Of a DNA stretch of 64,000 nt, positions 60,301 through 64,000 are shown piece by piece; the stretch's first letter is position 1, and the number at the start of each line of letters is the position of its first letter. Source of the stretch: Symsagittifera roscoffensis (taxonomy: Eukaryota; Xenacoelomorpha; Acoela; Convolutidae). The notes below the pieces were generated by a model that saw only the letters and a program-made list of their open reading frames with translations, made no database searches and was not told the DNA's origin. The stretch covers positions 29,872,403 to 29,936,402 of the forward strand of contig NC_087067.1 in the NCBI RefSeq assembly GCF_963678635.1, given 5' to 3'. Made by a program: the position numbers and the translations under genes.

Positions 60301-63300
60301 AGTATGAGTAATCTTACGATGCTGTCAGAAACCAATAAGTTAGATGGGTTTTTTCATTGTTTTCTTTATTATGTTTCTAGAACAAAACTAAAATATTTTG
60401 TTTTCAAAAAAGTGGAGGAAGTAGCTTGAAGTTGAAAAAATCATAGAGGCTCACTATGAATGTCTCTTCTCCCAGTTATTTCCTCCACCTTTTGGAAAGC
60501 AAATTTTTTTTAGCTTTTACAATATACAATACAAATGTCTTATTATTTGTTTAAGGATTCCACCAACTGTTCCGGAATCCGCAAACACTGTTGCGGATTC
60601 CGCAAATTCTTATATTTTGAGCGGTACAGTGATTTAGGTATTTGTATGTGATATATAAAACAGCAAAGAAGATAAAAAAAAAGTTACGAATTCCTTAATA
60701 AATCTGATTTTAACCTGTTGCGGAATACGCCTACAATGCACAGAATGCACAGAATGACCTCGTACTGAGTTGATTTATCAGTGAGAAAAAACTGAAGAGT
60801 GCACACTGCATTACCAAAAAGTTTCAAACATCAATTTTCAAAAAATATTTCAATTAAAGAATCTGAAATCAATTAGGCTTTTCTGAAATGGTTTTCACCT
60901 AAAATGTATCAGATCAACATTGAGCAATCGCATCAAGTCGACAAAAAACAATAACACTAAATCGCGAGTGAAAAAGTATCAATAGGTTAAAGTTATAATA
61001 AATTCAATCTGAAACAGATTCTCATGTACTACTTGCTGTAGAACGCAGGCAAATTATTGAATAAAGAAAGATTTTTATTTTTTGTGTGTGAGTGTGTATG
61101 TCTATGTGTTTCCTCGTGTCTGTTACTTTTTGATTGTTACATTTTTTAATCCTAAACTTCTTTCGTTTGTGCTGCAGCGAAACTATTTTCATTGATGGGT
61201 ATTTTAATTTTAGAAAAATAGTTTTTTTTTCTTGTTGATTTGGTCATAATGTTTGGCTTTACTTCACAGCAGTCACCTGTGTTTCATTTTAAAGCTAATT
61301 TCTTGGTATTTTTTTTATAATTAATGATGTATATTTACTATTATAGGTTCAAGTATTTTGGGTATTCGTCTGAGAGAAGAATGCATCCCAAGGATAGAGT
61401 AAAACTCCAAAAAGGCATAGTATTTAATTTGGCCAAGTTATTTTTGATTACATATATCAATTGGAAACAACGACTTAAATGCTAAATAATTCGTTTTGCT
61501 TGATTATATTTTAGCTTTTGTTGATATTTTCTGAACCGTTTTTAGTTGCAGTTTTTTTAGTTGCAGTTTATCATGCAAGTTTTTCCGATTAGATTTTTGA
61601 AACTTTCTATGCAGTTTTTTAGTTGCAGCTTCTGCTAGACAAAGGGTCACTCTCAATTCTTTTTAGGGCCGTTCGAAATATGTTTTGATTTTTTTTGATG
61701 GTTTATTTGGATTTTTTGGTCATTTGGAGTTGCTAAAATTTAATTGCGCCGATCTGAAGTTACCGACGTACAGTTGTGACGGTCTAACTTTTTACTTTGG
61801 TTTGAGTAGCTTTTTTAAAAAGTCATGGATCTCGAATTGAGCAAGCGTGATACAAATGACGAAAAAAGTAAACTGCTTAACTCTCAAAATTAGAAAACTG
61901 TCAGGATTTTCAAAGTTTTATCTGTTGAGCGTTTGTAAGTTTTTGAAGCAATATTTTTTTGTGAGAGCTATGGTGGAAGTTTAAGAGTTTTGTTACCTGA
62001 AACTTAACAAGTTTTCGAATTTTTAACTAAATTTCACCAAATTTTTAATAATTTCTTGACTATAACTCAAATGAAAAATGCAATCGTAGATTTGATTAAA
62101 TAGTGCTTAGATAACCTTTTCGCTAGTCAAATGTTGTCACTAAATGTGATATCAGAAAAAATAATAATTAATCAAGTGTGATAATTGAGCAAAAAAACTA
62201 TGCGATAGATAAAATATTTTTTCGGCATGCGTTTTTTATATAAAAGCTAAGTTTTGCCTAATTTTTAAGCCTTCAAAAACCAGTTTTTGGAAACTTTGTT
62301 GGATTTTTTGAATTACTAACTTCTAAAATGATATTGCTTAATATTTGATTCTGATTAAAAAAATGCAGTAATCTTTTAGTCAGAATAAGTCATTTTTATA
62401 AGTAGGTAGTCCAATCATTCAAAAAACGGCCTAAAACATTTTTTTTTGATTGAGATGTTTTTTGTTTCAAACATTGTATAATTTTGGAATTTTAACGTCT
62501 AGTTTTCAAATTTAAGGCTAGAAATATTGAACCAGTGCATTGTTTTTGCAGTCAAATACTTGTCAAAAGATGTATCTTATGTTGAGTCTGCTATTTGGAG
62601 TTGAAGTCATTTAATTTTTATTTGCTTGATATTTAACCTGTATAGGAGTAAATTGATGAAATTATTGGTTTATAGCATGAATTCAGACTCCCTGATATTC
62701 TAGTATGTAAATGGTTTTGTTGCGACCATTAAATTGGATATACATTTTGCGATCGGGTTAATTTAATCCTCTAAAATTTTAAGAACCAGATGCCACAAAA
62801 ATAGCTGCGAGTGATATATGTATCAGAAATAAGTCAAGAGATACATCATCATGAAGCCCATTCATACAAAATCCAAAAATTTTCAAACAAAATGTCCCAG
62901 AGTATAGGAAACTATTCGAACTTTCAAAATTTAACGGAGTGCTTTTCGAAGTTTTTTTTTCGAAATTTCGAGCTAGTAAAGCAATCGAGTGACGATCATT
63001 ATTTAAAAAATTGTTTTCAAAAAAGTTGGTCAATCACGCTACAAATCTTGGTTTTTACGTATAGGAAAACTAATTTTAATTCTTTCATTCAACGTTTCCT
63101 CTGCAATTGAAAACATAGAACTTTTTTGAAAAAAAAAGTTTTAAAATTTTGTGCAAAAAATAGAGAAAAAACTTTTAAAACCATTTTTTCATTCTTTTGC
63201 TCAATTTTTGAAATTGAAAATTTTCAATTATGCCTACTAGAAGAAAATGGGTTTACTGCAGAACTCTACTTTTGCTAGCTGGCTATAGTTTTAATAATTT

Positions 63301-63974
63301 TCAAAATGTTCAATGTTTTCAGTTTCATTTAAATAAATCAAGATTCGATTGAAATGGTACCAAACCATTAGTAAACCAAATTAACATCCCATCTCTCAAA
63401 CAAGCAGTTTTTTGGAGGGATGTTAGCTTGCTTTTAGGTGAGAATTTTTAGCCAATCAGAATCGGGTGTTTTACCCTTTTACATATATCCGAAATGAACG
63501 CGGGCGAAAATCTTAACTTGGTCTATCTTGATCCCTAAAATTTTTCATTGGTGTCTCGATCAGTTTTGCTTAACATGCTAAGAAAAATTTTGAACCCGAG
63601 GTTGTTTCAGGCCTGAACTTATCGTGAAAAATATTCCATTCAATTCTGATCTTTAAATTGCAGTAAGCCCGAGAGAAAAACGCATCCGAAAAAAAACGCC
63701 CGAGAAAATAAATATATCTTAAGCTAGATGTGTTCAATAAGTGATTGCATCGACATTATCAACTAACTGTTCACACATGCTTGATAAATTACATCAAATG
63801 CTAGTAAGTACGTTCCACTTTGATTTTGTCCTTTGGGTGAAATTTCATAACCCACCTGTCTCGAGGCAACTGGCGAATCAAATCTGGATCTCTCCAGTTC
63901 TGCAATTCGGACTGCGTTTGATTCCATTGTCCTCTGCAGTTGCATCTTCTGCCGGTAGAAGTTCAGACACAGAC
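24341..63974 (-). CDS. MACIT-type transmembrane collagen (XIII/XXIII/XXV-like), 12 exons, 5' end outside window
   Basis: Exons in transcript order: 63974-63856, 57173-57116, 35728-35672, 34815-34799, 34689-34636, 31471-31430, 31014-30943, 29808-29689, 29123-29097, 25996-25853, 25427-25350, 24382-24341 (stop). Phases agree at all eleven junctions, giving about 275 residues in the window. Order: coiled-coil-like segment (RIAELERSRF), Cys-x-Cys, Gly-X-Y repeats, a non-collagenous interruption with RNKR and an acidic SG, more Gly-X-Y, and a tail with DAPCPY-GPDGLP and a final Cys. As I recall, this tail matches the C-terminal signature of MACIT collagens: type II membrane proteins with extracellular triple helices that can be shed by furin. 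The initiator and membrane segment must lie beyond 64000. The large intron at 35729-57115 holds a whole tetraspanin gene on the other strand. A cuticle-type collagen is less likely because of the tail signature and the many exons. Confidence 0.85.
24644..25056 (+). mobile_element. hAT-like MITE in the last collagen intron
   Basis: The ends CACCAGCGGATTT and GATCCGACCCTG are mutated versions of the family termini. They are flanked by CCTCTAGC (24636-24643) and CCTCTAAC (25057-25064), an 8-bp duplication with one mismatch. Internal landmarks (G-run, GGCGCC-like segment, GAGCTCGGAAAATCAATTT, C-run) follow the family order. Confidence 0.75.
25350..25427 (-). CDS. Collagen exon: end of triple helix and start of C-terminal tail
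   Basis: 78 bp, phase 0, after GAATCTAG with donor TAC|GTGAGA. Seven Gly-X-Y triplets (GPIGLPGPRGQKG...) are followed by VDAPCPY. DAPCP directly after the last triplet is the start of the conserved MACIT C-terminal non-collagenous tail as I recall it. Confidence 0.87.
25853..25996 (-). CDS. Collagen exon: longest Gly-X-Y block
   Basis: 144 bp, phase 0, after CCTTTCAG with donor AGG|GTAGGT. It encodes sixteen unbroken Gly-X-Y triplets rich in charged GEKGDRG and GQKGDRG units, typical of integrin- or partner-binding stretches in non-fibrillar collagens. It is markedly richer in G and C than the surrounding intron. Confidence 0.9.
26703..26880 (-). mobile_element. Partial hAT-like MITE copy, inverted
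   Basis: It matches the family in reverse orientation (AAATCTAGAATTTTCTC, GAGGGGAGGATTTTCAAA, ATTTTCGGAGACTC). Left-end family sequence is missing beyond about 26880. Confidence 0.55.
27131..27657 (+). repeat. 530-bp family repeat, near full length
   Basis: It begins GTTCCGACTTTCGTAACGAAA (a 5' palindrome around TTTCGTAACGAAA), passes GCGCGATATATTTCGCGC and a GTATATGGCGTGTGGGG segment, and ends TACGAGCAGTCTTGTTT. No coding capacity or target duplication was seen. The class is unknown. It lies in a collagen intron. Confidence 0.65.
27770..28900. other. Intronic stretch with tRNA B-box-like motifs
   Basis: Three places carry a B-box-like core: GAGTTCGAATCTC near 27840, GGTTCGAATCCC near 28125 and GGTTCGAGCCC near 28723. 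None can be folded into a believable cloverleaf by eye. They could be remnants of tRNA-derived SINEs, but no A box with correct spacing or 3' tail could be fixed. Confidence 0.25.
29097..29123 (-). CDS. Collagen 27-bp exon
   Basis: Acceptor GTTTTCAG and donor AAG|GTGAGA, nine codons (GIMGPPGKK), phase 0 in and out. It holds three Gly-X-Y triplets and keeps the register between the neighbouring exons. Confidence 0.82.
29165..29400 (+). mobile_element. Diverged hAT-like MITE copy
   Basis: A G-run at the left, GGGTCCTCAAAGTATTTTCGGAGAGCTCGG in the middle (a family landmark) and GGTCGACCTAAAAATA then CACCCCTCC at the right. The termini are eroded. A short direct duplication of TTGCACTTTTGGCAAG lies inside. 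Confidence 0.5.
29689..29808 (-). CDS. Collagen exon: Gly-X-Y domain
   Basis: 120 bp, phase 0, after GCGTTTAG with donor TCG|GTGAGT. Three non-repeat residues are followed by twelve uninterrupted Gly-X-Y triplets, from GQRGEPGPPGPPG to GIKGNS. It includes the stabilising GEPGPPGPPG type of sequence. Confidence 0.88.
30000..30413 (+). CDS. Unsupported 137-codon open frame in a collagen intron
   Basis: An ATG-initiated frame of 137 codons, long for this AT-rich DNA, begins MASQNFNCVFCKLTF and is Phe-, Cys- and Asn-rich. It has a CxxC near the N-terminus but no recognisable domain. No promoter, poly(A) signal or splice context was found. It may be chance or a relic, and is listed only because of its length. 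Confidence 0.15.
   Translation: MASQNFNCVFCKLTFNSFLNNKFCERQSDSHFSKHFGSQMQAKCLEFFYNNYLKKLEVWCVSNVVILKQRGHQIHFFAFSKIGPSLILYWVIISRKIFLSMSNIARCSFQKLNQFSHFDLGYGFQGNRYVVLPCHNG
30575..30755. repeat. Short tandem duplication
   Basis: A block beginning AAAATGGTCAATTTG and running through CATTCATAAATATTCATAA occurs twice about 111 bp apart, with extra copies of AAATTCGACACAAAT-type units between and after. It looks like an imperfect minisatellite. Confidence 0.55.
30943..31014 (-). CDS. Collagen exon: interruption with furin-type site and acidic SG
   Basis: Acceptor TGTTTTAG and donor CAG|GTAATC, 72 bp, phase 0. It encodes YARNKRGVSITSK followed by DSDDDSEESGQ. RNKR fits the R-x-K/R-R proprotein convertase consensus. 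The acidic run ending in Ser-Gly resembles a glycosaminoglycan attachment context. Both functions are inferred from motif alone. Confidence 0.75.
31430..31471 (-). CDS. Collagen exon: non-collagenous interruption, first part
   Basis: Acceptor ATTTTTAG and donor CCG|GTAAGT, 42 bp, phase 0 in and out. It encodes GSAGEIVVLDSKIP: two Gly-X-Y triplets run out into a hydrophobic non-helical linker. It leads directly to the exon with the RNKR site. Confidence 0.75.
31951..32477 (-). repeat. 530-bp family repeat, near full length, inverted
   Basis: Read on the minus strand it starts TTCCGACTTTCGTAACGAAAG and ends with a perfect CAGGGCTTCGCCCTG hairpin followed by ATACGAGCAGTCTTG. Just inside the hairpin, AGTCGGAACA is the inverted complement of the TGTTCCGACT at the other end. 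Confidence 0.65.
32490..32927 (-). repeat. 530-bp family repeat, diverged partial copy
   Basis: It begins CAAGACTGCTCGTAT and ends GAAAGTCGGAACAAT like its neighbour, but the middle is rearranged and shorter. It lies head-to-tail with the copy at 31951-32477, 13 bp apart. Confidence 0.55.
34088..34318. repeat. Palindromic cluster of a CGACAATTCGTAAC motif
   Basis: Three forward copies of GGCGACAATTCGTAACA-like units on the left face three inverted copies (TTGTTACGAATTGTCGC type) on the right, around a core containing GGACGTAAGCGCAGCGGGGC. A second member of the same design lies at 52889-53077. Confidence 0.7.
34636..34689 (-). CDS. Collagen 54-bp exon with a GC donor
   Basis: Exactly 18 codons (six Gly-X-Y triplets), from GPRGFPG to GEQGEK, after acceptor TGTTTAG. 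The donor is AAG|GCAAGT, a GC-AG intron with otherwise ideal consensus. The 54-bp length is the classic collagen exon unit. Confidence 0.85.
34799..34815 (-). CDS. Collagen 17-bp microexon
   Basis: It is flanked by a strong acceptor (TTTGTTTCAG) and donor (CAG|GTATTA). The 2+15 bases complete a Gly codon and add ERGPQ, switching the phase from 1 to 0. Without it the 35.7-kb exon and the 34.6-kb exon would be out of frame and the Gly-X-Y register would be lost. Confidence 0.8.
35154..35640. mobile_element. Foldback element related to the 57.5-kb element
   Basis: The ends GTGCTGATTTAAATTAAAC and TCCGGATAATTTAAACCAGCAC are inverted, and subterminal AAACGCGTTT occurs near both ends. The arms are strongly diverged. 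It resembles Tc1/mariner-type MITEs with long inverted arms. It ends 32 bp from a collagen exon. Confidence 0.5.
35672..35728 (-). CDS. Collagen exon: start of Gly-X-Y domain
   Basis: 57 bp between GGTTTAG and CAAG|GTCAGC, phase 1 in and out. It encodes LLRGSPGRDGAPGPPGPQ with Gly at every third position after the first residues. It is separated from the upstream exon by the 21.4-kb intron that contains the tetraspanin gene. Confidence 0.85.
35731..37299. other. Intronic DNA upstream of the tetraspanin
   Basis: No exon-like frame, repeat copy or recognisable core promoter was found. An AG directly before the tetraspanin start (TTACACAG, 37297) could be a 3' splice site for a leader exon or a spliced leader. 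The start codon context is GAAATGG. Confidence 0.3.
37300..37476 (+). CDS. Tetraspanin exon 1: N-terminus and TM1
   Basis: 59 codons from ATG in a favourable context (purine at -3, G at +4). A short cytoplasmic tail is followed by a long Ile/Leu-rich membrane segment (IIIIFTIIVMLMTLGIIGL) and the start of the small loop. It ends CAG|GTCAAA, phase 0; the donor is somewhat weak. Confidence 0.82.
37300..56320 (+). CDS. Tetraspanin, seven exons, complete
   Basis: Exons 37300-37476, 37707-37854, 40843-41016, 50671-50792, 53734-53914, 53970-54007 and 56165-56320 join in matching phases (0, 1, 1, 0, 1, 0) to 331 codons plus TGA. The product has four membrane segments (about 18-43, 64-84, 92-118, 285-312), a small first loop, and a large loop with CCG (159-161), CC (191-192), C253 and GC (273-274). 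Other family marks are LGLCGALRQSGC after TM2 and a Glu at the end of exon 2 inside TM3. Tetraspanins organise membrane microdomains with integrins and other partners. N141-ST and N177-NT are possible glycosylation sites. The large loop is unusually long because of exon 5. The gene lies inside an intron of the collagen gene on the other strand, and its own intron 3 holds an LTR retroelement. I cannot assign it to a subfamily. Confidence 0.9.
37707..37854 (+). CDS. Tetraspanin exon 2: TM2 and start of TM3
   Basis: Acceptor TTGCTGAAG and donor T|GTAAGT. It encodes NLGIFVLSTFGVLLL, then LGLCGALRQSGCSLK, the family's conserved inner-loop pattern, then LFAFFLTILTVIE, with the Glu expected in TM3. 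Confidence 0.88.
38765..38853 (-). mobile_element. Short hAT-like MITE remnant
   Basis: GGTCGACAACCTTTGGGTCGGCAGGGG, a G-run, CCGCCCCCCCT and AATCCGCCCC are landmarks of the family's left end in inverted orientation. The remainder is deleted. Confidence 0.5.
40843..41016 (+). CDS. Tetraspanin exon 3: TM3 and CCG motif
   Basis: Acceptor TGTTCTAG and donor G|GTACGT, phase 1 in and out. It completes TM3 (AVASYYLAYSS), opens the large extracellular loop and ends with WNFLQLKFDCCGIEREQ, the diagnostic Cys-Cys-Gly. Confidence 0.92.
41400..41548 (+). mobile_element. Left part of a hAT-like MITE
   Basis: It starts GGGCGGACTTAGGGGG with a long G-run, then family sequence including GATATCCATTTTTGG, AAAGGCGCCTTCGGCGC and ATGTACTAATTTTGAGGGGGG, and stops abruptly. 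The right part is missing. Confidence 0.6.
41728..41882 (+). repeat. CA/CCC-rich simple repeat
   Basis: A run of CCCCACAACCCTCACAACCC-type units leads into (ACAC) repeats. It has no coding meaning, although the composition leaves one frame open for 66 codons. Confidence 0.75.
42050..44339 (+). repeat. 5' LTR copy of the gag-pro retroelement
   Basis: It is highly similar to 47480-49622 from TGTAGAA to CACAGTACA, with small differences plus about 140 bp (near 42950-43095) missing from the 3' copy. The ends fit TG...CA. If the true LTR reaches TTTACA at 44499, just before a primer-binding-like TGGCGCTCCTGGGTGGG, this copy would instead lack its first 105 bp or so. Confidence 0.8.
44501..44519 (+). 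promoter_or_regulatory. Candidate primer-binding site
   Basis: TGGCGCTCCTGGGTGGG follows TTTACAT. Starting with TGG, the complement of a tRNA CCA end, and lying before gag, it has the form of a reverse-transcription primer site. The tRNA cannot be named by eye. It lies 161 bp past the end of the LTR homology. Confidence 0.5.
44605..45756 (+). pseudogene. Retroelement gag with an in-frame TAG
   Basis: The first ATG is at 44605; the frame is open from further upstream. A capsid-like part (44700-45177) has the Gypsy-type pattern with conserved Trp and Leu-Pro positions. A TAG at 45178-45180 interrupts it, and the same frame continues without delay through a coiled-coil-like Gln-rich part to a CCHC zinc knuckle (CFNCGQVGHITKRC, about 45667-45708) and a stop at 45754-45756. 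The interruption may be a single inactivating C-to-T change or a leaky stop; the frame after it has no further defects. The knuckle would bind the element's RNA during particle assembly. Confidence 0.8.
45675..47051 (+). CDS. Retroelement protease with a unique C-terminal region
   Basis: The frame is -1 relative to gag and overlaps its last 82 bases, so expression would need a -1 shift; I see no canonical slippery heptamer. A retropepsin domain has the catalytic DTGA (46104-46115, in VLLDTGATTDLI) and a second motif VLGLQSM (about 46312). Upstream is a (GA)n run (about 45944-45969) coding for alternating Arg and Glu. After the protease come about 200 residues of acidic, charged sequence with two DRWK units (about 46860 and 47034), not matching reverse transcriptase. 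The frame is intact to TAG at 47049-47051. Confidence 0.72.
   Translation: MWTGGPHYKKMSTKKRERFKLPRVGTVGEFEGGFFPAEFKKQQAERRTQATGTQFCAHYDTNTNNNGEGQSEKILEQEQVLSLLERLPRIREREREREKEPKLETKQKSRMRIERVGINHDISDPRGAVVNACVGRTHVEVLLDTGATTDLIRVDAARRIVDAPTMERYVGRLETADGQIITVDGVVRTRFKLGDIAEEIEALVVPKLKAEMVLGLQSMTEYQCSLVFSRGEDFLRTGTREGSMVPIRHLTHRPSPERMPSLPHEPDGQIKGNHIPRSDMRKRLIAKITAAVESADEILEGWPTNYDDHSINVVQETKVEEYEMYGCPKPVSLDEALRQTRGGGRTERVAVVQEVDEVVDSDAKRCRSHEEQEGLGDGREVGPRDAKAAYFHNLIDRWKCVESFGEDEVDRGWVKSECEVPKQCWRPPDDQVRDEDLGGDWTVLQQDYRHLADRWKWQ
45944..45969 (+). repeat. GA microsatellite inside the protease frame
   Basis: About thirteen GA units, translated as Arg-Glu repeats in the protease frame. Length changes here would often shift that frame, so its integrity suggests that this copy is young or has been lucky. 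Confidence 0.9.
47353..47366 (+). promoter_or_regulatory. Candidate polypurine tract
   Basis: An uninterrupted purine run, AAAGGGAGGGGAAA, lies 8 bp before TGTTAGTGAGC (47375), a possible LTR start. A second, shorter purine run (AGAAGGGAAGA, ending 47478) lies directly before the start of LTR homology at 47480. Either could prime second-strand synthesis. Confidence 0.45.
47480..49622 (+). repeat. 3' LTR copy of the gag-pro retroelement
   Basis: Direct repeat of 42050-44339, with an internal deletion near 48370 and scattered substitutions. Homology stops at CACAGTACA; the next bases (GATTAAAATGG) are not shared with the sequence after the 5' copy. Confidence 0.82.
50155..50515 (+). mobile_element. 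hAT-like MITE near tetraspanin exon 4
   Basis: Family landmarks in order: CCTCAAGGATTCGACCTCCTGCCGACCC, GATATCCATTTTTGG, a GGCCTGTTTTTTTT region, GAACTCGGAAAATCAATTCGG, a C-run and CTCGAGAAAATCCTAGATCTGC. The termini are eroded. A short inverted fragment of the same family follows at 50521-50580. Confidence 0.6.
50671..50792 (+). CDS. Tetraspanin exon 4: large loop with second Cys pair
   Basis: Acceptor AACTTTAG and donor TTG|GTCAGT, phase 1 in and phase 0 out. It encodes DWVGTAWERMNNT then KYPYTCCKISPEPG, matching the DW and P-x-x-CC features of the family's large loop. A run-through of this frame is open for some distance but leads nowhere. Confidence 0.85.
50890..51100 (+). repeat. Diverged partial 530-bp family repeat
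   Basis: CAGACAATTTTCGATTTTTTAAC, a GTAAAGTTATGGGATTTAAAGATCGCCA segment and AATGCGCAATATTGCTGCGTTACTAGC follow the family order but are strongly mutated. Inserted next to it is a hAT-like MITE. Confidence 0.5.
51110..51540 (+). mobile_element. hAT-like MITE with degraded target duplication
   Basis: The termini CAGGGGTGGATTTAG and CCTCCACCCCTG are inverted repeats of the family type. The flanks CTGTGTAC and CTTTGTTC agree at six of eight positions, consistent with a mutated 8-bp duplication. Confidence 0.72.
52023..52615. mobile_element. Foldback element with CACTAGTG ends and TA duplication
   Basis: It starts and ends with CACTAGTG, flanked by TA on each side (52021-52022 and 52616-52617). 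The arms pair over long stretches, for example CAAGGGCAAATCATCA with TGATGATTTGCCCTTTG, and ATCAACCTTTG with CAAAGGTTGAT. It has no coding capacity. TA duplication suggests a Tc1/mariner-related MITE. Confidence 0.75.
52889..53077. repeat. Second palindromic CGACAATTCGTAAC cluster
   Basis: Left units GGCGACAATTTGTAACA and GCGACAGTTTGTAACA face right units TGTTACGAATCGTCGCC and TGTTACGAATTGTCAC, around a core with GGATGTAAGCGCAGCGGAGC. The core matches that of the copy at 34088-34318. Confidence 0.7.
53734..53914 (+). CDS. Tetraspanin exon 5: 60-residue insertion in the large loop
   Basis: A branch-like CTCTAAC precedes acceptor ATATTTAG, and the donor is TTAG|GTGAGA. 181 bp, phase 0 in and phase 1 out, encoding a Lys/Arg- and Tyr-rich stretch (KIRKQRFKMPYK, NRPPKEDG) with C253 in SNEQCFYWLKK. 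Exon 4 ends in phase 0 and exon 6 starts in phase 1, so this exon is required for an intact frame. It has no resemblance to the repeats in the window. Confidence 0.78.
53970..54007 (+). CDS. Tetraspanin exon 6: 38-bp exon with the last loop Cys
   Basis: Acceptor CCCCACCAG and donor CAG|GTATGT. It encodes LHTEGCYDTLNQ, the conserved Gly-Cys close of the large loop. The intron before it is only 55 bp. Confidence 0.85.
54218..54899. mobile_element. Foldback element with a nested hAT-like MITE
   Basis: The ends resemble the 57.5-kb foldback element (CAGCAGATTTGAATTTGAAC on the left; GTTTTCTCGAAATAATTTAAATC on the right). Its left arm is interrupted at about 54368-54456 by an inverted partial hAT-like MITE ending CTAAATCCGCCCCTG. 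Confidence 0.55.
55042..55579 (+). repeat. 530-bp family repeat, near full length
   Basis: It begins TCCCGGCTTTCATAACGAAAG and ends GATACGAGCAGTCTTGTTT, with GCGCGATATAGTTTCGC and TATGGTGTGTGGGGGATG in between. It lies in the last tetraspanin intron. Confidence 0.62.
56165..56320 (+). CDS. Tetraspanin exon 7: TM4 and cytoplasmic tail
   Basis: A strong acceptor (TTCTTTTCAG), phase 0, 51 codons and TGA at 56318-56320. It encodes LMSEFGVWISVAIFVTIA and QLLLVYLSCQIS, the fourth membrane segment, then a polar tail ending KDEKE. A membrane-proximal Cys could be palmitoylated. An overlapping +1 frame to 56451 is a shadow. Confidence 0.88.
   Translation: MMSEFGVWISVAIFVTIAIQLLLVYLSCQISTKHQAGNSFMFSSRVKDEKE
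57116..57173 (-). CDS. Collagen exon: Cys-x-Cys segment before the first triple helix
   Basis: Acceptor TGTTTCAG and donor AAA|GTTAGT. It is 58 bp, phase 0 in and phase 1 out, encoding LSRFYSEPAKEV then KVCDCSQ. Its final A joins the first GT of the 35.7-kb exon to make a Ser codon, and the frame runs straight into GSPGRDG. The two cysteines just upstream of Gly-X-Y repeats fit an interchain-bonded non-collagenous neck. The phase fit with both neighbours is the main evidence. Confidence 0.65.
57305..58553 (+). repeat. 530-bp family repeat split by a foldback insertion
   Basis: The left part runs from TTTCGACTTTCGATACGAAAG (57305) to GCGCGATA (57546), and the right part from TAGTTCGCGCTATTAACGCG (58265) to ACAAGCAGTGTTG (58553). 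The two parts join cleanly when the foldback element at 57547-58264 is removed. Confidence 0.7.
57547..58264. mobile_element. Tc1/mariner-type foldback MITE
   Basis: The termini CAGTGCTGATTCAAAATAACCGGA and TCCGGTTAATTTAAATCAGCACT are inverted, with TA on both sides. The arms are about 300 bp each and pair closely, e.g. GGGCCCAAAATTTTACCCC with GGGGTAAAATTTTGGGCCC. The insertion point is inside a 530-bp family repeat. Confidence 0.8.
57606..60488 (+). repeat. 1441-bp tandem duplication
   Basis: Two head-to-tail units, 57606-59046 and 59047-60488, are nearly identical. Each holds most of the foldback MITE, the right half of the 530-bp repeat and a hAT-like MITE remnant (58721 and 60159). The junction falls in CAGTTATTTCTCAAATTGGG, and the second unit ends at the same CCCAGTTATTTC. 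Confidence 0.85.
60490..63855. other. Collagen intron sequence, nothing recognised
   Basis: No splice-bounded coding frame was found on either strand. A perfect 12-bp hairpin stem (CGGAATCCGCAA/TTGCGGATTCCG) lies at about 60573-60602, and a GT-rich run at 61084-61110. The short open frames around 62780-63110 lack splice sites and family resemblance. Confidence 0.4.
63856..63974 (-). CDS. Collagen exon: juxtamembrane coiled-coil segment
   Basis: Acceptor TTTACAG and donor CAG|GTGGGT. The exon starts in phase 1 and ends in phase 0, and encodes 39 residues beginning LCLNFYRQK and containing heptad-like hydrophobic spacing through RIAELERSRF. MACIT collagens have a coiled coil just outside the membrane that starts trimerisation. 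The hydrophobic start may be the end of the membrane segment, whose remainder is outside the window. Confidence 0.7.
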
Positions 63975-64000
63975 CTGTAAATTAAAATTGTGCTAGGTTT

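Noticed and set aside
62779-63110. Overlapping open frames on both strands
   Set aside because: AT-rich, Phe/Ser/Asn-rich translations without splice sites or homology; consistent with chance.

Overview
The window is animal genomic DNA from an invertebrate. It is very AT-rich, its genes are split by large introns, and it is full of degraded transposable elements. Most splice acceptors I could place read TTTAG or TTTCAG. That pyrimidine-then-AG style is typical of nematodes but not exclusive to them, and I cannot name the species. No bacterial features, rRNA genes or convincing tRNA genes were seen.

Two cellular genes can be assembled by eye with intron phases that agree at every junction. 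The first, on the minus strand, is a transmembrane MACIT-type collagen (collagen XIII/XXIII/XXV-like). Twelve exons run from 63974 down to a stop at 24341: a coiled-coil exon, a Cys-x-Cys exon, Gly-X-Y exons interrupted by a non-collagenous segment with a furin-type RNKR site, and a C-terminal tail close to the MACIT signature (DAPCP, GPDGLP, final Cys). The initiator and membrane segment lie beyond 64000. The second gene, on the plus strand, is a complete seven-exon tetraspanin (37300-56320, 331 residues predicted). It sits wholly inside one 21.4-kb intron of the collagen gene, so it is a nested antisense gene. One tetraspanin exon adds 60 residues to the large extracellular loop and is needed to keep the frame.

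A third nesting level lies in the 9.65-kb intron 3 of the tetraspanin: an LTR retroelement (about 42050-49622) with two LTR copies of about 2.2 kb, a gag-like frame broken by one TAG, and an overlapping retropepsin frame. No reverse transcriptase, RNase H or integrase is visible, so it looks non-autonomous.

The left third (about 4.3-23 kb) is an array of three partial, head-to-tail copies of another decayed gag-pro LTR element with four LTR-like segments, partly inserted into a second repeat family. The remaining non-coding DNA contains a hAT-like MITE family (CAGGGGCGG ends, 8-bp duplications), foldback elements with TA duplications, a roughly 530-bp repeat of unknown class with a hairpin at each end, palindromic clusters of a CGACAATTCGTAAC motif, and a 1441-bp tandem duplication at 57.6-60.5 kb. 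A possible two-exon fragment of an unidentified gene lies at 2749-3121. Large stretches (1-2213, 3.1-4.0 kb, 60.5-63.8 kb and most intronic DNA) show nothing I can support.
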